Below, piece by piece: positions 1-6,336 of a stretch of DNA of 7,305 bases. Numbering within the stretch: position 1 is the first letter of the stretch; each line of letters opens with the position of its first letter. A program made the position numbers and the translations under genes. The stretch spans positions 1 to 7,305 of the forward strand of contig CANFSD010000080.1 of NCBI GenBank assembly GCA_947449515.1, written 5' to 3'. A model generated the notes under the pieces. The model made no database searches, was not told the origin of the DNA, and saw only the letters and a list, made by a program, of their open reading frames with translations. The DNA comes from Bacteroidota bacterium (GTDB lineage Bacteria > Bacteroidota > Bacteroidia > UKL13-3).

Positions 1-200
1 CCCGAACCTCTTTCACCTTTTATTACATAGGTTTCTAGGCGTTCGCCATTATTAATGTTCACCACGTGAACTTTTTCGTTTTCAATCATGTTTGCCGCAT
101 CCATCAAATCTTCATCAATGGTAATGCTGCCTACGTAGTGCAATTCCGTTTGGGTAATCTTTGCACGGTGAATTTTCGACTTTAACAGTTGTATCTGCAT
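1..200 (-). CDS. panD: Aspartate 1-decarboxylase proenzyme (PanD), N-terminal part
   Basis: PanD converts L-aspartate to beta-alanine for pantothenate and CoA synthesis in the cytoplasm. It is made as a proenzyme that cleaves itself at a Gly-Ser bond to create a pyruvoyl cofactor. Sixty-six complete residues are visible before the window edge cuts the gene; the family is usually about 115-130 residues. The reading starts MQIQLLKSKIHRAK and contains LHYVGSITID, which places the cleavage pair at Gly24-Ser25, exactly as in the E. coli enzyme. Lys9, His11, His21, Tyr22, Arg54, Thr57 and Tyr58 also fall at their E. coli numbers, which fixes the start at the ATG at 200-198. The gene appears to be first in its transcript because a strong promoter lies 17 nt upstream. 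Identification is firm; only the C-terminal half is unseen. Confidence 0.96.
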   Translation of the reverse strand, partial: MQIQLLKSKIHRAKITQTELHYVGSITIDEDLMDAANMIENEKVHVVNINNGERLETYVIKGERGS

Positions 201-216
201 AGTAATTTTAGCGCTT

Positions 217-247
217 CAAAGGTAGGCAAAAAGCTTAATCCCACAAA
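217..247 (-). promoter_or_regulatory. Bacteroidota-type promoter of panD
   Basis: Read on the minus strand, there is a perfect TAnnTTTG -7 box (TACCTTTG, 224-217) and a TTTG -33 element (247-244), separated by 19 nt. This matches the promoter described for the phylum's primary sigma factor. Only 16 nt separate the -7 box from the panD ATG, so the leader should be roughly 10 nt. The -33 element lies inside the left arm of the inverted repeat that begins at 240. Confidence 0.72.
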
Positions 248-317
248 TTAATTGGCTGCTTATGACATAAACATGCCTTCTTACCCAATTTTGTGGGCTG
301 TCAAAAAACAGTCATAA
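240..317. repeat. Two interleaved inverted repeats in the panD / HmuY-like intergenic region
   Basis: The first pair is CCCACAAA (240-247) with TTTGTGGG (290-297), continued after a three-base bulge by ATTGG (251-255) with CCAAT (285-289). That gives 13 pairs around a 29-nt loop. The second pair is TTATGAC (260-266) with GTCATAA (311-317), a perfect 7-bp match. The arms alternate (left 1, left 2, right 1, right 2), so the two stems could not simply nest. The first left arm overlaps the panD -33 element, so an operator role is possible. A terminator is unlikely because neither flanking gene ends here. Function is unknown; the matches themselves are direct observations. Confidence 0.5.
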
Positions 318-327
318 TCGGAAAAGG

Positions 328-339
328 TGATAATTGTCA
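328..339. promoter_or_regulatory. Fur-like palindrome upstream of the uptake operon
   Basis: TGATAATTGTCA is palindromic except for one base pair. Its left part, TGATAAT, is identical to the half-site of the 7-1-7 Fur consensus, but the right half does not continue the consensus. It ends 53 bp before the ATG of the first operon gene, in the area where a promoter should lie. Iron-dependent repression would suit a heme-uptake operon, but one good half-site in AT-rich DNA is weak evidence. Confidence 0.3.
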
Positions 340-358
340 GCGGTACTTGGATTCAAAT

Positions 359-371
359 TAGTTTTTCTTTG
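359..371 (+). promoter_or_regulatory. Possible degenerate -7 region of the HmuY-like operon
   Basis: Two overlapping near-matches to TAnnTTTG are present: TAGTTTTT (359-366) and TTTCTTTG (364-371), each with one mismatch. No TTG lies at the usual distance; the nearest give spacers of 14 nt (TTG at 347-349) or 22 nt (TTG at 334-336, inside the Fur-like palindrome). The operon promoter is therefore either weak and activator-dependent or not recognised here. Confidence 0.25.
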
Positions 372-392
372 TTTCTCAATTAATCACCTATT

Positions 393-1703
393 ATGAAGAA
401 ACTTTCACTAATAATCCTAGCCTTGGCATTAAAAATCAGTGCATTCTCTCAAATTGCAGACAGTGTTACCATGTTACCAGGTACTGTTATGGATGTTTAT
501 TACAACTTTACAACAGGTCATACAGACACTGCTCGTAACAACAATTGGCATATTGCATTTTCGGTTCGTAAAGCGCAACCACCATTGAAAACCATGCAAG
601 CTGCAACTATTTTGGTTAACGATGGTAGAAGTGTTGAATTGTATAATTCAAAAACCCCAATTGCTAATTGGAATTCGTTTGATACTGCCGGATGGGCTGG
701 ATGGGCTCATACTTATAATAGTGATAGCACATGGGATATTGGTGCATTTAACCAAGATCGCAGTCTAAGCAACCCTTTTGATTATGGATGGGGACAATAC
801 AATATGTCTACCAAAGATGTAACAGGATCAAACATTTGGTTATTGGCCATTACTACTTCTCCAAATCCAAGTGCACCAAAAACTTTGAAGAAATTAGCCA
901 TTCATAAAATTGCTTATGACACAATGTGGGTTTTCACCCTGTCAAACCTTGATGGAACAGATAGTACCACCATGACTATTAAGAAAGCTGATTATGCCAA
1001 TAAATTATTTGCATATGTAAACGTTTTAACCAAAACAGTAATTGATCGTGAACCTCCAGTAAATACTTGGGATTTGGTCTTTACCCGTTATAAATCTTTG
1101 GTAACCATGTTTGGTCAAACCATTATGTATCCAGTAATGGGTGTTTTGCAAAATCCAACTGCAACTGTTGCAAAATACGAAATGCCAGATGCACGTACTT
1201 TTACTCCAGATACTAACCTAAGCTTTAAATCTAAAATTGCCCAAATGGGTTGGGATTGGAAAGTAATTACTGTAACCCCTGGTGCATGGCCTGTAAGAGA
1301 TTCATTGGCCTATGTTATTAAAAAAGGCAACAACCAATACTATAAAATTTATTTTACAGAGTATTATGCCGATCAAACCAAACAGTTTATTAAGTTCAAT
1401 AAAACGTTTTATAGCATTTTAACCGCCTCAAATGAATTGGCTAAATTGGATCAAAATATTAGTGTATTTCCAAATCCTGCAACAGATAAGGTTACAGTGC
1501 AAACAACTTTCACTAATAACGTATCTAAAGTAAATGTTCAATTAATGGATATGACTGGAAGAAGCTTAGAAAGCAAATTATTTGACAATGTAAATGGCGC
1601 ATTTTCTGCAGAGTTTGATACCAAACAATTGCAAGCAGGTATTTATTTCTTGCGCATGGAGGCAGATGGCAAAAGCGTTGCAAGCAAATTGGTAATTAAC
1701 TAA
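393..1703 (+). CDS. Secreted HmuY-like protein with T9SS C-terminal sorting domain
   Basis: A predicted exported protein of 436 residues. Residues 1-19 or 20 form a signal peptide (MKKL, hydrophobic core, AFSQ). Residues about 354-436 are a type A T9SS sorting domain, with VFPNPATDKV at 358-367, GRSL at 389-392, LQAGIYFLR at 413-421 and a final LVIN, so it should cross the outer membrane by T9SS and be released or attached at the surface. The middle resembles the HmuY family of heme-binding proteins and appears duplicated. Module 1 (about 29-205) has VYYNFTTG at 35-42 and WHIAF at 52-56. Module 2 (about 205-345) has WDLVFTRY at 226-233 and YYKIYFTEYY at 316-325. Classical HmuY is only a little over 200 residues. 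Met239, Met245 and Met249 follow WDLVFTRY and could be axial ligands, since some HmuY homologues use Met rather than His; this is speculative. There is no cysteine. It is the first gene of the operon, 10 nt before the receptor. Ligand identity is unproven. Confidence 0.82.
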   Translation: MKKLSLIILALALKISAFSQIADSVTMLPGTVMDVYYNFTTGHTDTARNNNWHIAFSVRKAQPPLKTMQAATILVNDGRSVELYNSKTPIANWNSFDTAGWAGWAHTYNSDSTWDIGAFNQDRSLSNPFDYGWGQYNMSTKDVTGSNIWLLAITTSPNPSAPKTLKKLAIHKIAYDTMWVFTLSNLDGTDSTTMTIKKADYANKLFAYVNVLTKTVIDREPPVNTWDLVFTRYKSLVTMFGQTIMYPVMGVLQNPTATVAKYEMPDARTFTPDTNLSFKSKIAQMGWDWKVITVTPGAWPVRDSLAYVIKKGNNQYYKIYFTEYYADQTKQFIKFNKTFYSILTASNELAKLDQNISVFPNPATDKVTVQTTFTNNVSKVNVQLMDMTGRSLESKLFDNVNGAFSAEFDTKQLQAGIYFLRMEADGKSVASKLVIN

Positions 1704-1713
1704 GAATTCTGTT

Positions 1714-3738
1714 TTGAAATTTATCCAAGCAAATTATTTTAAACTTCGCAGCACTGTCTTATGGGCAGTGTTTGCGCTGTTTTATGCAAATGCTTGGGCA
1801 CAACCAATTGGCAAGGTGCTTGATTTAGATGAATTGGTTGTAACAGGACAATATGAGGCAAACAGTTTACATAAAGCCGTTCACAAGGTAAAAGTGATTG
1901 ATGCGAAAAGAATTCAAGCACAAGGTGCGTTTAATTTGCAACAAGTCTTATCCAATGAATTGAATATTCGCATTATGCAAGATCCTATTTTAGGAAGCAG
2001 CATGCAATTGCAAGGAGTTGGAGGAAATAATATCAAAGTGCTTATAGATGGGGTGCCTGTTGTTGGTAGGGAAAATGGCAGTATAGATCTTTCTCAAATT
2101 AATTTACAGAATGTAGAACGCATTGAGTTTGTGGAAGGCCCAATGAGTGTAAACTTTGGAACTGATGCTTTGGGTGGAGTAATCAATATTATTACCAAGA
2201 AACAAAAACAAAGTACACATACCTTAAAAGCAGGTACCTACCTTGAAAGTATTGGGCAATATAACATGGATGCTTCATTGGGTACAGCAAATCATAAATA
2301 CAGTATTTTAGCAAATTTTGGCAGAAACTTTTTTCAAGGGTATAGCCAAGATCCAGAAAGCAGGGCAAAGTTGTGGAAACCTAGAACTCAATATATGGCA
2401 GATTTAAATTTGTCGAAATTTGTGGAGGGTGGCAGTATAAGGTGGACCAATCAAGTTTTTTCGGAGAAAGTAACAGATCTTGGAACGCCAACTATAGATT
2501 GGACACAAGCAGTTGCTGCAGATAGGTATTACCATACCACGCGGTTAACCTCCTCTTATTTTTATGAAAAAAAGTTTGATGGCAAACGTAATATCAATTT
2601 CTTAGCCTCTTATAATTTTTACCAAAGGAAATTTAATACTTATCAAAAAGATTTGGTGGCGCTTACGCAAGAGTTGGTGCCTTCTGCCTATGAGCAAGAC
2701 ACCAGTTGGTTTCACCAAATAATGAGCAGAGGTACCTATGCAAATGTTGCCTTTTCAAAAAAGATGAGTTACCAAATGGGTTATGAATTTAACCACGAGT
2801 TTGCAATTGGCTCAAGAATTGAAGGTAAAACTCAAAATATGGGGGATTATGATTTATTTGCAAGTGCAGAAATGCGCCCATTTAAACGATTGCTTATTCG
2901 TCCAGCTTTTCGTGTTATATATCATACAAAATACAATGCACCTTTTGTGCCTTCATTCAATTTCAAATATGATTTTTCAGAGGCGGTATTGATCAGAGGA
3001 TCATACGCAAGGGGATTCAGAGCCCCATCATTAAAAGAACTCTATTTACAATTTGTAGATGCCAGTCATAATTTAAAGGGTAATCCCAATTTGTTAGCAG
3101 AAACTTCAGATAATATTCAAATAGGAGCTACCTATACTTATAAAATGGAGAGTCGTGTGTTTCGGTTCGAACCGACCGTTTTTTATAACCATATTTATAA
3201 TATGATAGATTTGGCGAGGGTTGGAACTGGCACCAATTCTGCATTCCAATATGTGAACATCAATGCATTTACCTCTACAGGAGTTTCTTTTACAGCTGAA
3301 TATAGGACAATCCCCTATCAATTGTCTTTAGGATATTCTTATACTGGAAGAAAAAACCAATTGTATGGTTATTCGCAAACTGGAGATTTTTATTTTAGCA
3401 ATGAATGGCGCATCAATGGAGGGTATAATTTTCAAAAAATTGGATTGAGTTTAAATATGTTTTGCAAGTTAAATGGCAAGCTTCAAATGTATCAATATGA
3501 TTACTTGAACAATGTTGTTGCATTAAACTTTATTGATCCATATGCACTATTAGATTTTACAGTCAGTAAGAGTTTGTTTAAGAAAAAATTGAATGCTACA
3601 CTTGGTGTCAAAAATTTATTAAATGTAATAAATGTTAACGCTAACTTTAGTAGTGGTCCTCATTCTACAGGAAGCAATGCAGCAGCAACGGCAATGGGAC
3701 GAACAGTGTTTATAGGTTTAAGATATAGTTTTTATTAA
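1714..3738 (+). CDS. TonB-dependent outer-membrane receptor, probable heme (HmuR-like) type
   Basis: A 674-residue outer-membrane receptor expected to import a ligand using TonB/ExbBD energy. The start is TTG at 1714: the signal peptide (residues 1-29, cleavage after AWA) begins immediately there, the next in-frame ATG lies inside the plug, and an in-frame stop at 1693-1695 bars a long extension. A TonB-box-like segment, LDELVVTG, is at 38-45. The plug spans roughly 50-165 and ends with the typical ALGGVINIITKK. The beta-barrel fills the rest and ends in an aromatic residue (GLRYSFY). FRAP at 435-438 and NPNL at 457-460 are the two boxes described in heme receptors such as HemR and HmuR, and His452 lies between them, where those receptors carry an essential His. 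The second, plug-located His of HemR/HmuR is not obvious; His53 and His57 are the nearest candidates. There is no N-terminal carboxypeptidase-like domain, so it is not SusC-like. It sits between two HmuY-like genes. Heme is the likeliest substrate, though another metal complex is possible. Confidence 0.9.
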   Translation: MKFIQANYFKLRSTVLWAVFALFYANAWAQPIGKVLDLDELVVTGQYEANSLHKAVHKVKVIDAKRIQAQGAFNLQQVLSNELNIRIMQDPILGSSMQLQGVGGNNIKVLIDGVPVVGRENGSIDLSQINLQNVERIEFVEGPMSVNFGTDALGGVINIITKKQKQSTHTLKAGTYLESIGQYNMDASLGTANHKYSILANFGRNFFQGYSQDPESRAKLWKPRTQYMADLNLSKFVEGGSIRWTNQVFSEKVTDLGTPTIDWTQAVAADRYYHTTRLTSSYFYEKKFDGKRNINFLASYNFYQRKFNTYQKDLVALTQELVPSAYEQDTSWFHQIMSRGTYANVAFSKKMSYQMGYEFNHEFAIGSRIEGKTQNMGDYDLFASAEMRPFKRLLIRPAFRVIYHTKYNAPFVPSFNFKYDFSEAVLIRGSYARGFRAPSLKELYLQFVDASHNLKGNPNLLAETSDNIQIGATYTYKMESRVFRFEPTVFYNHIYNMIDLARVGTGTNSAFQYVNINAFTSTGVSFTAEYRTIPYQLSLGYSYTGRKNQLYGYSQTGDFYFSNEWRINGGYNFQKIGLSLNMFCKLNGKLQMYQYDYLNNVVALNFIDPYALLDFTVSKSLFKKKLNATLGVKNLLNVINVNANFSSGPHSTGSNAAATAMGRTVFIGLRYSFY

Positions 3739-3742
3739 TAGA

Positions 3743-4759
3743 ATGAAACGGAGATTACAAATATTTAACTTGATTGGCTTCATCGTTTCGATGTTAATGC
3801 TAGTTGCTTGTGAAAAGGTTGAAAAGCCTCTTCAATTGCCATCTAAGCCTAATGATTCCATTGCATTGGTTCAAGTAAATTTGGGAGAGCATTCAGACGA
3901 CCAAGTGTATATTAATTTTTTAGACAGTAATTATATTAAATCGAGTGTAAAAAACAGTTGCTGGGATTTAGCAATTGATTGCGCTCCAGACATGGATAGG
4001 ATTTTGATTAATGGCGGAAAGGGTGTTTTTATTGGTGTTTTGGGCTATGAAAAATTTCTTGGAAGTGTACAGTTGAATAAAGTAGTTTGGCGTTGGGATG
4101 AATCCTCGGGTGGTGATTCAATTGTACTGAAAAATTGGTGCAATCCTCAAAATAGACATAGCAGAGATTCAATTTATATTATTGACAGAGGACCGGATGT
4201 GGATGCCAGTCAACGTTACTATCAATTTAAATTAGCTAATGCTGGTTTTGGTAGTATTCATCTTGAAGCAGCCGACCTTAAGGGAAATCCAATATGTTCC
4301 GAGTTCATTAATAAAGACCCAAGGAAAAACTATGTGTTTTTTGATTTTGGTTCGGCCCAAACCTTAAATTTTGAACCCTTGATGCAAGATTGGCAATTTT
4401 GCTTTTTGAAGACGCGTTGGGTTTATTATGAATTTAATCCACCATTGATTTATACTGTTACTGGAATACAAATCAATTCTCGATTAATAGCAGTAGCTGT
4501 TGACAGTTCAATGAATTTTGAATCTGTTCGTAAACAAGATGTTGATTGCCTCAAATTCTCTTCTCGTAGGGATGTTATTGGCTTTGATTGGAAAATTTAT
4601 GATTTTACGGAAGGTCGCTACCACACTCGTAATTATGTAAATTACTTTATAAAAACTAAAACAGTTCCTCAAAAGCTATATAAACTAAGGTTTACAGATT
4701 ATTACAGCAAACAGGGTTTAAAGGGTTCGCCAAAATTTGAAGTGGCGGAAATAAAATAG
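3743..4759 (+). CDS. HmuY-like lipoprotein, third gene of the uptake operon
   Basis: A 338-residue predicted lipoprotein: a basic start, a hydrophobic stretch at 10-20, then lipobox LVAC with the lipid-modified Cys at 23. No T9SS domain is present. It resembles the operon's first protein in order and motif. Module 1 (about 40-190) has WDLAIDC at 74-80 and an ILING segment at 87-91. Module 2 (about 195-338) has YVFFDFG at 197-203, DWQFCF at 216-221, YTVTGIQIN at 237-245, IGFDWK at 279-284 and YKLRFTDYY at 313-321. The pairs IGFDWK/MGWDWK and YKLRFTDYY/YKIYFTEYY match the first protein almost end to end. Unlike that protein it has six further cysteines (73, 80, 133, 185, 220, 269), which could form disulfides. 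The gene starts 4 nt after the receptor stop, implying co-transcription and probably coupled translation. A membrane-anchored partner that holds or relays the ligand is likely; the ligand is unproven and some HmuY motifs are degenerate. Confidence 0.75.
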   Translation: MKRRLQIFNLIGFIVSMLMLVACEKVEKPLQLPSKPNDSIALVQVNLGEHSDDQVYINFLDSNYIKSSVKNSCWDLAIDCAPDMDRILINGGKGVFIGVLGYEKFLGSVQLNKVVWRWDESSGGDSIVLKNWCNPQNRHSRDSIYIIDRGPDVDASQRYYQFKLANAGFGSIHLEAADLKGNPICSEFINKDPRKNYVFFDFGSAQTLNFEPLMQDWQFCFLKTRWVYYEFNPPLIYTVTGIQINSRLIAVAVDSSMNFESVRKQDVDCLKFSSRRDVIGFDWKIYDFTEGRYHTRNYVNYFIKTKTVPQKLYKLRFTDYYSKQGLKGSPKFEVAEIK

Positions 4760-4764
4760 TTACC

Positions 4765-4780
4765 AAAGGTGATTTCCTTT
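4765..4780 (+). terminator. Small hairpin after the uptake operon, possible weak terminator
   Basis: AAAGG (4765-4769) pairs with CCTTT (4776-4780) around a 6-nt loop, followed by a T-rich run (TATATTTTTG). The stem is only 5 bp and the T-rich run doubles as the next promoter, so termination would be weak at best. Confidence 0.25.
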
Positions 4781-4782
4781 TA

Positions 4783-4790
4783 TATTTTTG
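4783..4790 (+). promoter_or_regulatory. -7 box of the PD40 propeller gene
   Basis: TATTTTTG is a perfect TAnnTTTG -7 box ending 17 nt before the ATG at 4808. No TTG/TTTG is visible 18-20 nt further upstream; the area around 4760 reads GTTAC. This suggests the propeller gene has its own promoter, although read-through from the upstream operon is also possible. Confidence 0.5.
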
Positions 4791-4807
4791 TTAAAATTTA
4801 AATTCTT

Positions 4808-5854
4808 ATGGTGCTCAGAATTAAGCTTGCTTTCGTAATGGCATTTTCGTTTTTTTCATTGCTTAAGGCACAAACAAATGAACCTCATTTGGTGAATTTA
4901 CGCCAACTCACATTTGGTGGAGACAATGCCGAGGCCTATTGGAGCTTTGACAACAAAAAATTCTGTTTTCAAAGTAATAACAAGTCTTGGGGTTTGCATT
5001 GTGATCAAATTTTTAAAATGAATTTGAATGCGCCCATAGATACTCCAAACATACCTCAATTAATTAGTACCGGAAAAGGCAGAACCACCTGCAGTTTTTA
5101 TATGCCCGATAACAAACACATATTGTTTGCTTCTACGCATTTGGCCGACCCAAATTGTCCGGCAGATCCACCGCCTTCCAAGCGTTATTTATGGGCTATT
5201 TATCCTTCATTTGATATTTTTATTGCCGATGAAAAGGGTAAAATTGTAAAACAACTTACAAATGAACCCGGTTACGATGCTGAAGCCACTGTTAGTCCAA
5301 AGGGCGATAAAATTGTTTTTACCAGCACAAGAAATGGTGATTTAGACCTTTATATCATGGACATTGATGGTAAAAATGTAAAGCAAATTACCTTTGGTCT
5401 TGGCTATGATGGGGGTGCATTTTTCTCGCCTGATGGCACCAAATTGGTTTTTCGTGCTTCACGTCCGAGCGGTGAGGAGGAAATTAAAGATTACAAAGAA
5501 TTATTGGCACAAGGCCTTGTTGCCCCTACAAGTATGGAAATTTACACTTGTAATATAGATGGCAGTAATATTCAGCAAATAACACATTTAGGTAAAGCCA
5601 ATTGGGCTCCATTTTATCATCCAGGTGGAAAGAAAATAATATTTAGCAGCAACCACCACAGCGCCAAAGGATACGATTTTCAATTGTTTATGATTAATGA
5701 AGATGGTTCTGGGCTAGAGCGAATTACCAACGAAAGTTTGTTTAATGCTTTTCCAATGTTTTCGCCCGATGGCAAGAAAATTATCTTTTCTAGTAACCGC
5801 AGGAACGGTGGTACCCGAGATACCAATTTATTTGTGGCAGATTGGAAGGACTAA
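4808..5854 (+). CDS. Exported PD40/TolB-like six-bladed beta-propeller protein
   Basis: A 348-residue exported protein with a signal peptide at 1-21 (cleavage near LLKAQ). The rest is a beta-propeller of PD40 (WD40-like, TolB C-terminal type) repeats. The signature (x)SPDGxKIxFxS...DxDGxxxxQIT recurs at about 152-195, 196-259, 260-307 and 308-348, with two more divergent blades at 31-84 and 85-151, six in all. The last blade stops at FVADWKD without its closing QLT strand, which the N-terminal NLRQLTF (30-36) can supply, a normal way to close the ring. Blade 2 carries an insertion with DPNCPADPPP (114-123), and blade 4 an acidic insertion around GEEEIKDYKELL (222-233); I recall both as recurring in related proteins of this subfamily. 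There is no lipobox, T9SS domain or protease triad, so it is probably periplasmic. Its role is unknown; such propellers usually bind proteins or sugars. It lies 48 nt after the uptake operon and has its own -7 box. Confidence 0.85.
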   Translation: MVLRIKLAFVMAFSFFSLLKAQTNEPHLVNLRQLTFGGDNAEAYWSFDNKKFCFQSNNKSWGLHCDQIFKMNLNAPIDTPNIPQLISTGKGRTTCSFYMPDNKHILFASTHLADPNCPADPPPSKRYLWAIYPSFDIFIADEKGKIVKQLTNEPGYDAEATVSPKGDKIVFTSTRNGDLDLYIMDIDGKNVKQITFGLGYDGGAFFSPDGTKLVFRASRPSGEEEIKDYKELLAQGLVAPTSMEIYTCNIDGSNIQQITHLGKANWAPFYHPGGKKIIFSSNHHSAKGYDFQLFMINEDGSGLERITNESLFNAFPMFSPDGKKIIFSSNRRNGGTRDTNLFVADWKD

Positions 5855-6291
5855 TCCTTTGCCTTTGAAATAACATCCCAACTATGGTCGCCCAACAACT
5901 TTACAGAGGCAACGTAGTTTCCCATTCCTTTGCTGTTTCCCCATTCTTGTGGTCCAATAATTGAAAGTTTAAAATGGTCGTCTTTTTCGTATAAATGATA
6001 AATTTGGCCAATTACAGGGGTAAACCTTAATTCAGATTCATATATTTTTTCCGAAACCTTCAACCTACCTTCAATTTCACGAACTTGTTCCATGATTAAA
6101 TCTGCCTGTTTTTTAAGCAGTGCCATTTCTTGGTTGGCGTAATGGTGCATGGCCTCAACCGCATTTGCCCTAATTTTCCCCTTGTCTTCAGCCTTAATTA
6201 CGGGCGATCCAATATTTAATGGAATAGGTGAGAGGTGTGCTGGGCCAATATAACTGCCATCTTCGTCTAAATGTGATTCTGTATTTACCAT
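5851..6291 (-). CDS. DUF2452 (C1orf50-like) family protein
   Basis: A 146-residue protein without a signal peptide, probably cytoplasmic. An N-terminal segment contains GPAHLSPIPL (16-25). A long, probably coiled-coil helix follows at about 36-88. The conserved C-terminal part has GQIYHLYEK (95-103), LSIIGPQEWG (109-118) and KLLGDHSWDV (131-140). This order of Y-x-LY, S-x-I-x-P-x-EWG and D-x-SW matches my recollection of DUF2452 proteins, including human C1orf50. The molecular function of the family is not known to me. The ATG at 6291-6289 is the natural start because the family-like N-terminus follows closely. Its stop (TAG on the minus strand) shares bases with the TAA of the convergent propeller gene, and it diverges from ispH across a 163-bp gap. 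Confidence 0.82.
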   Translation of the reverse strand: MVNTESHLDEDGSYIGPAHLSPIPLNIGSPVIKAEDKGKIRANAVEAMHHYANQEMALLKKQADLIMEQVREIEGRLKVSEKIYESELRFTPVIGQIYHLYEKDDHFKLSIIGPQEWGNSKGMGNYVASVKLLGDHSWDVISKAKD

Positions 6292-6336
6292 GTTTAATCT
6301 AAACCTCTATGGAGCGGTATTGTTTTATTTTTGGTT

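Noticed and set aside
201..392. Riboswitch (for example cobalamin) or small RNA in the leader of the uptake operon
   Set aside because: No conserved riboswitch core or intrinsic terminator is visible; the inverted repeats are the only structure, and their interleaved order does not match a family I know.
393..1703. First operon protein as an adhesin or generic T9SS cargo rather than HmuY-like
   Set aside because: The sorting domain alone would allow this, but the WDLVFTRY and YYKIYFTEYY motifs and the adjacent heme-type receptor favour an HmuY-like binding protein.
1571..1739. 13-bp direct repeat AAGCAAATTATTT at 1571-1583 and 1727-1739, partly echoed at 1682-1690
   Set aside because: The copies lie in different coding contexts (SKLF versus QANYF), are short and AT-rich, and have no flanking inverted repeats or mobile-element features. 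Chance similarity is enough.
1739..1921. 60-residue open frame on the minus strand
   Set aside because: It lies opposite the signal peptide and plug of the TonB receptor, has no recognisable domain, and the receptor frame is clearly the coding one.
2783..2992. 69-residue open frame on the plus strand
   Set aside because: It is an alternative frame inside the receptor barrel, with no family resemblance.
3106..3321. 71-residue open frame on the minus strand
   Set aside because: It is antisense to the receptor barrel and has low-complexity composition typical of a shadow frame.
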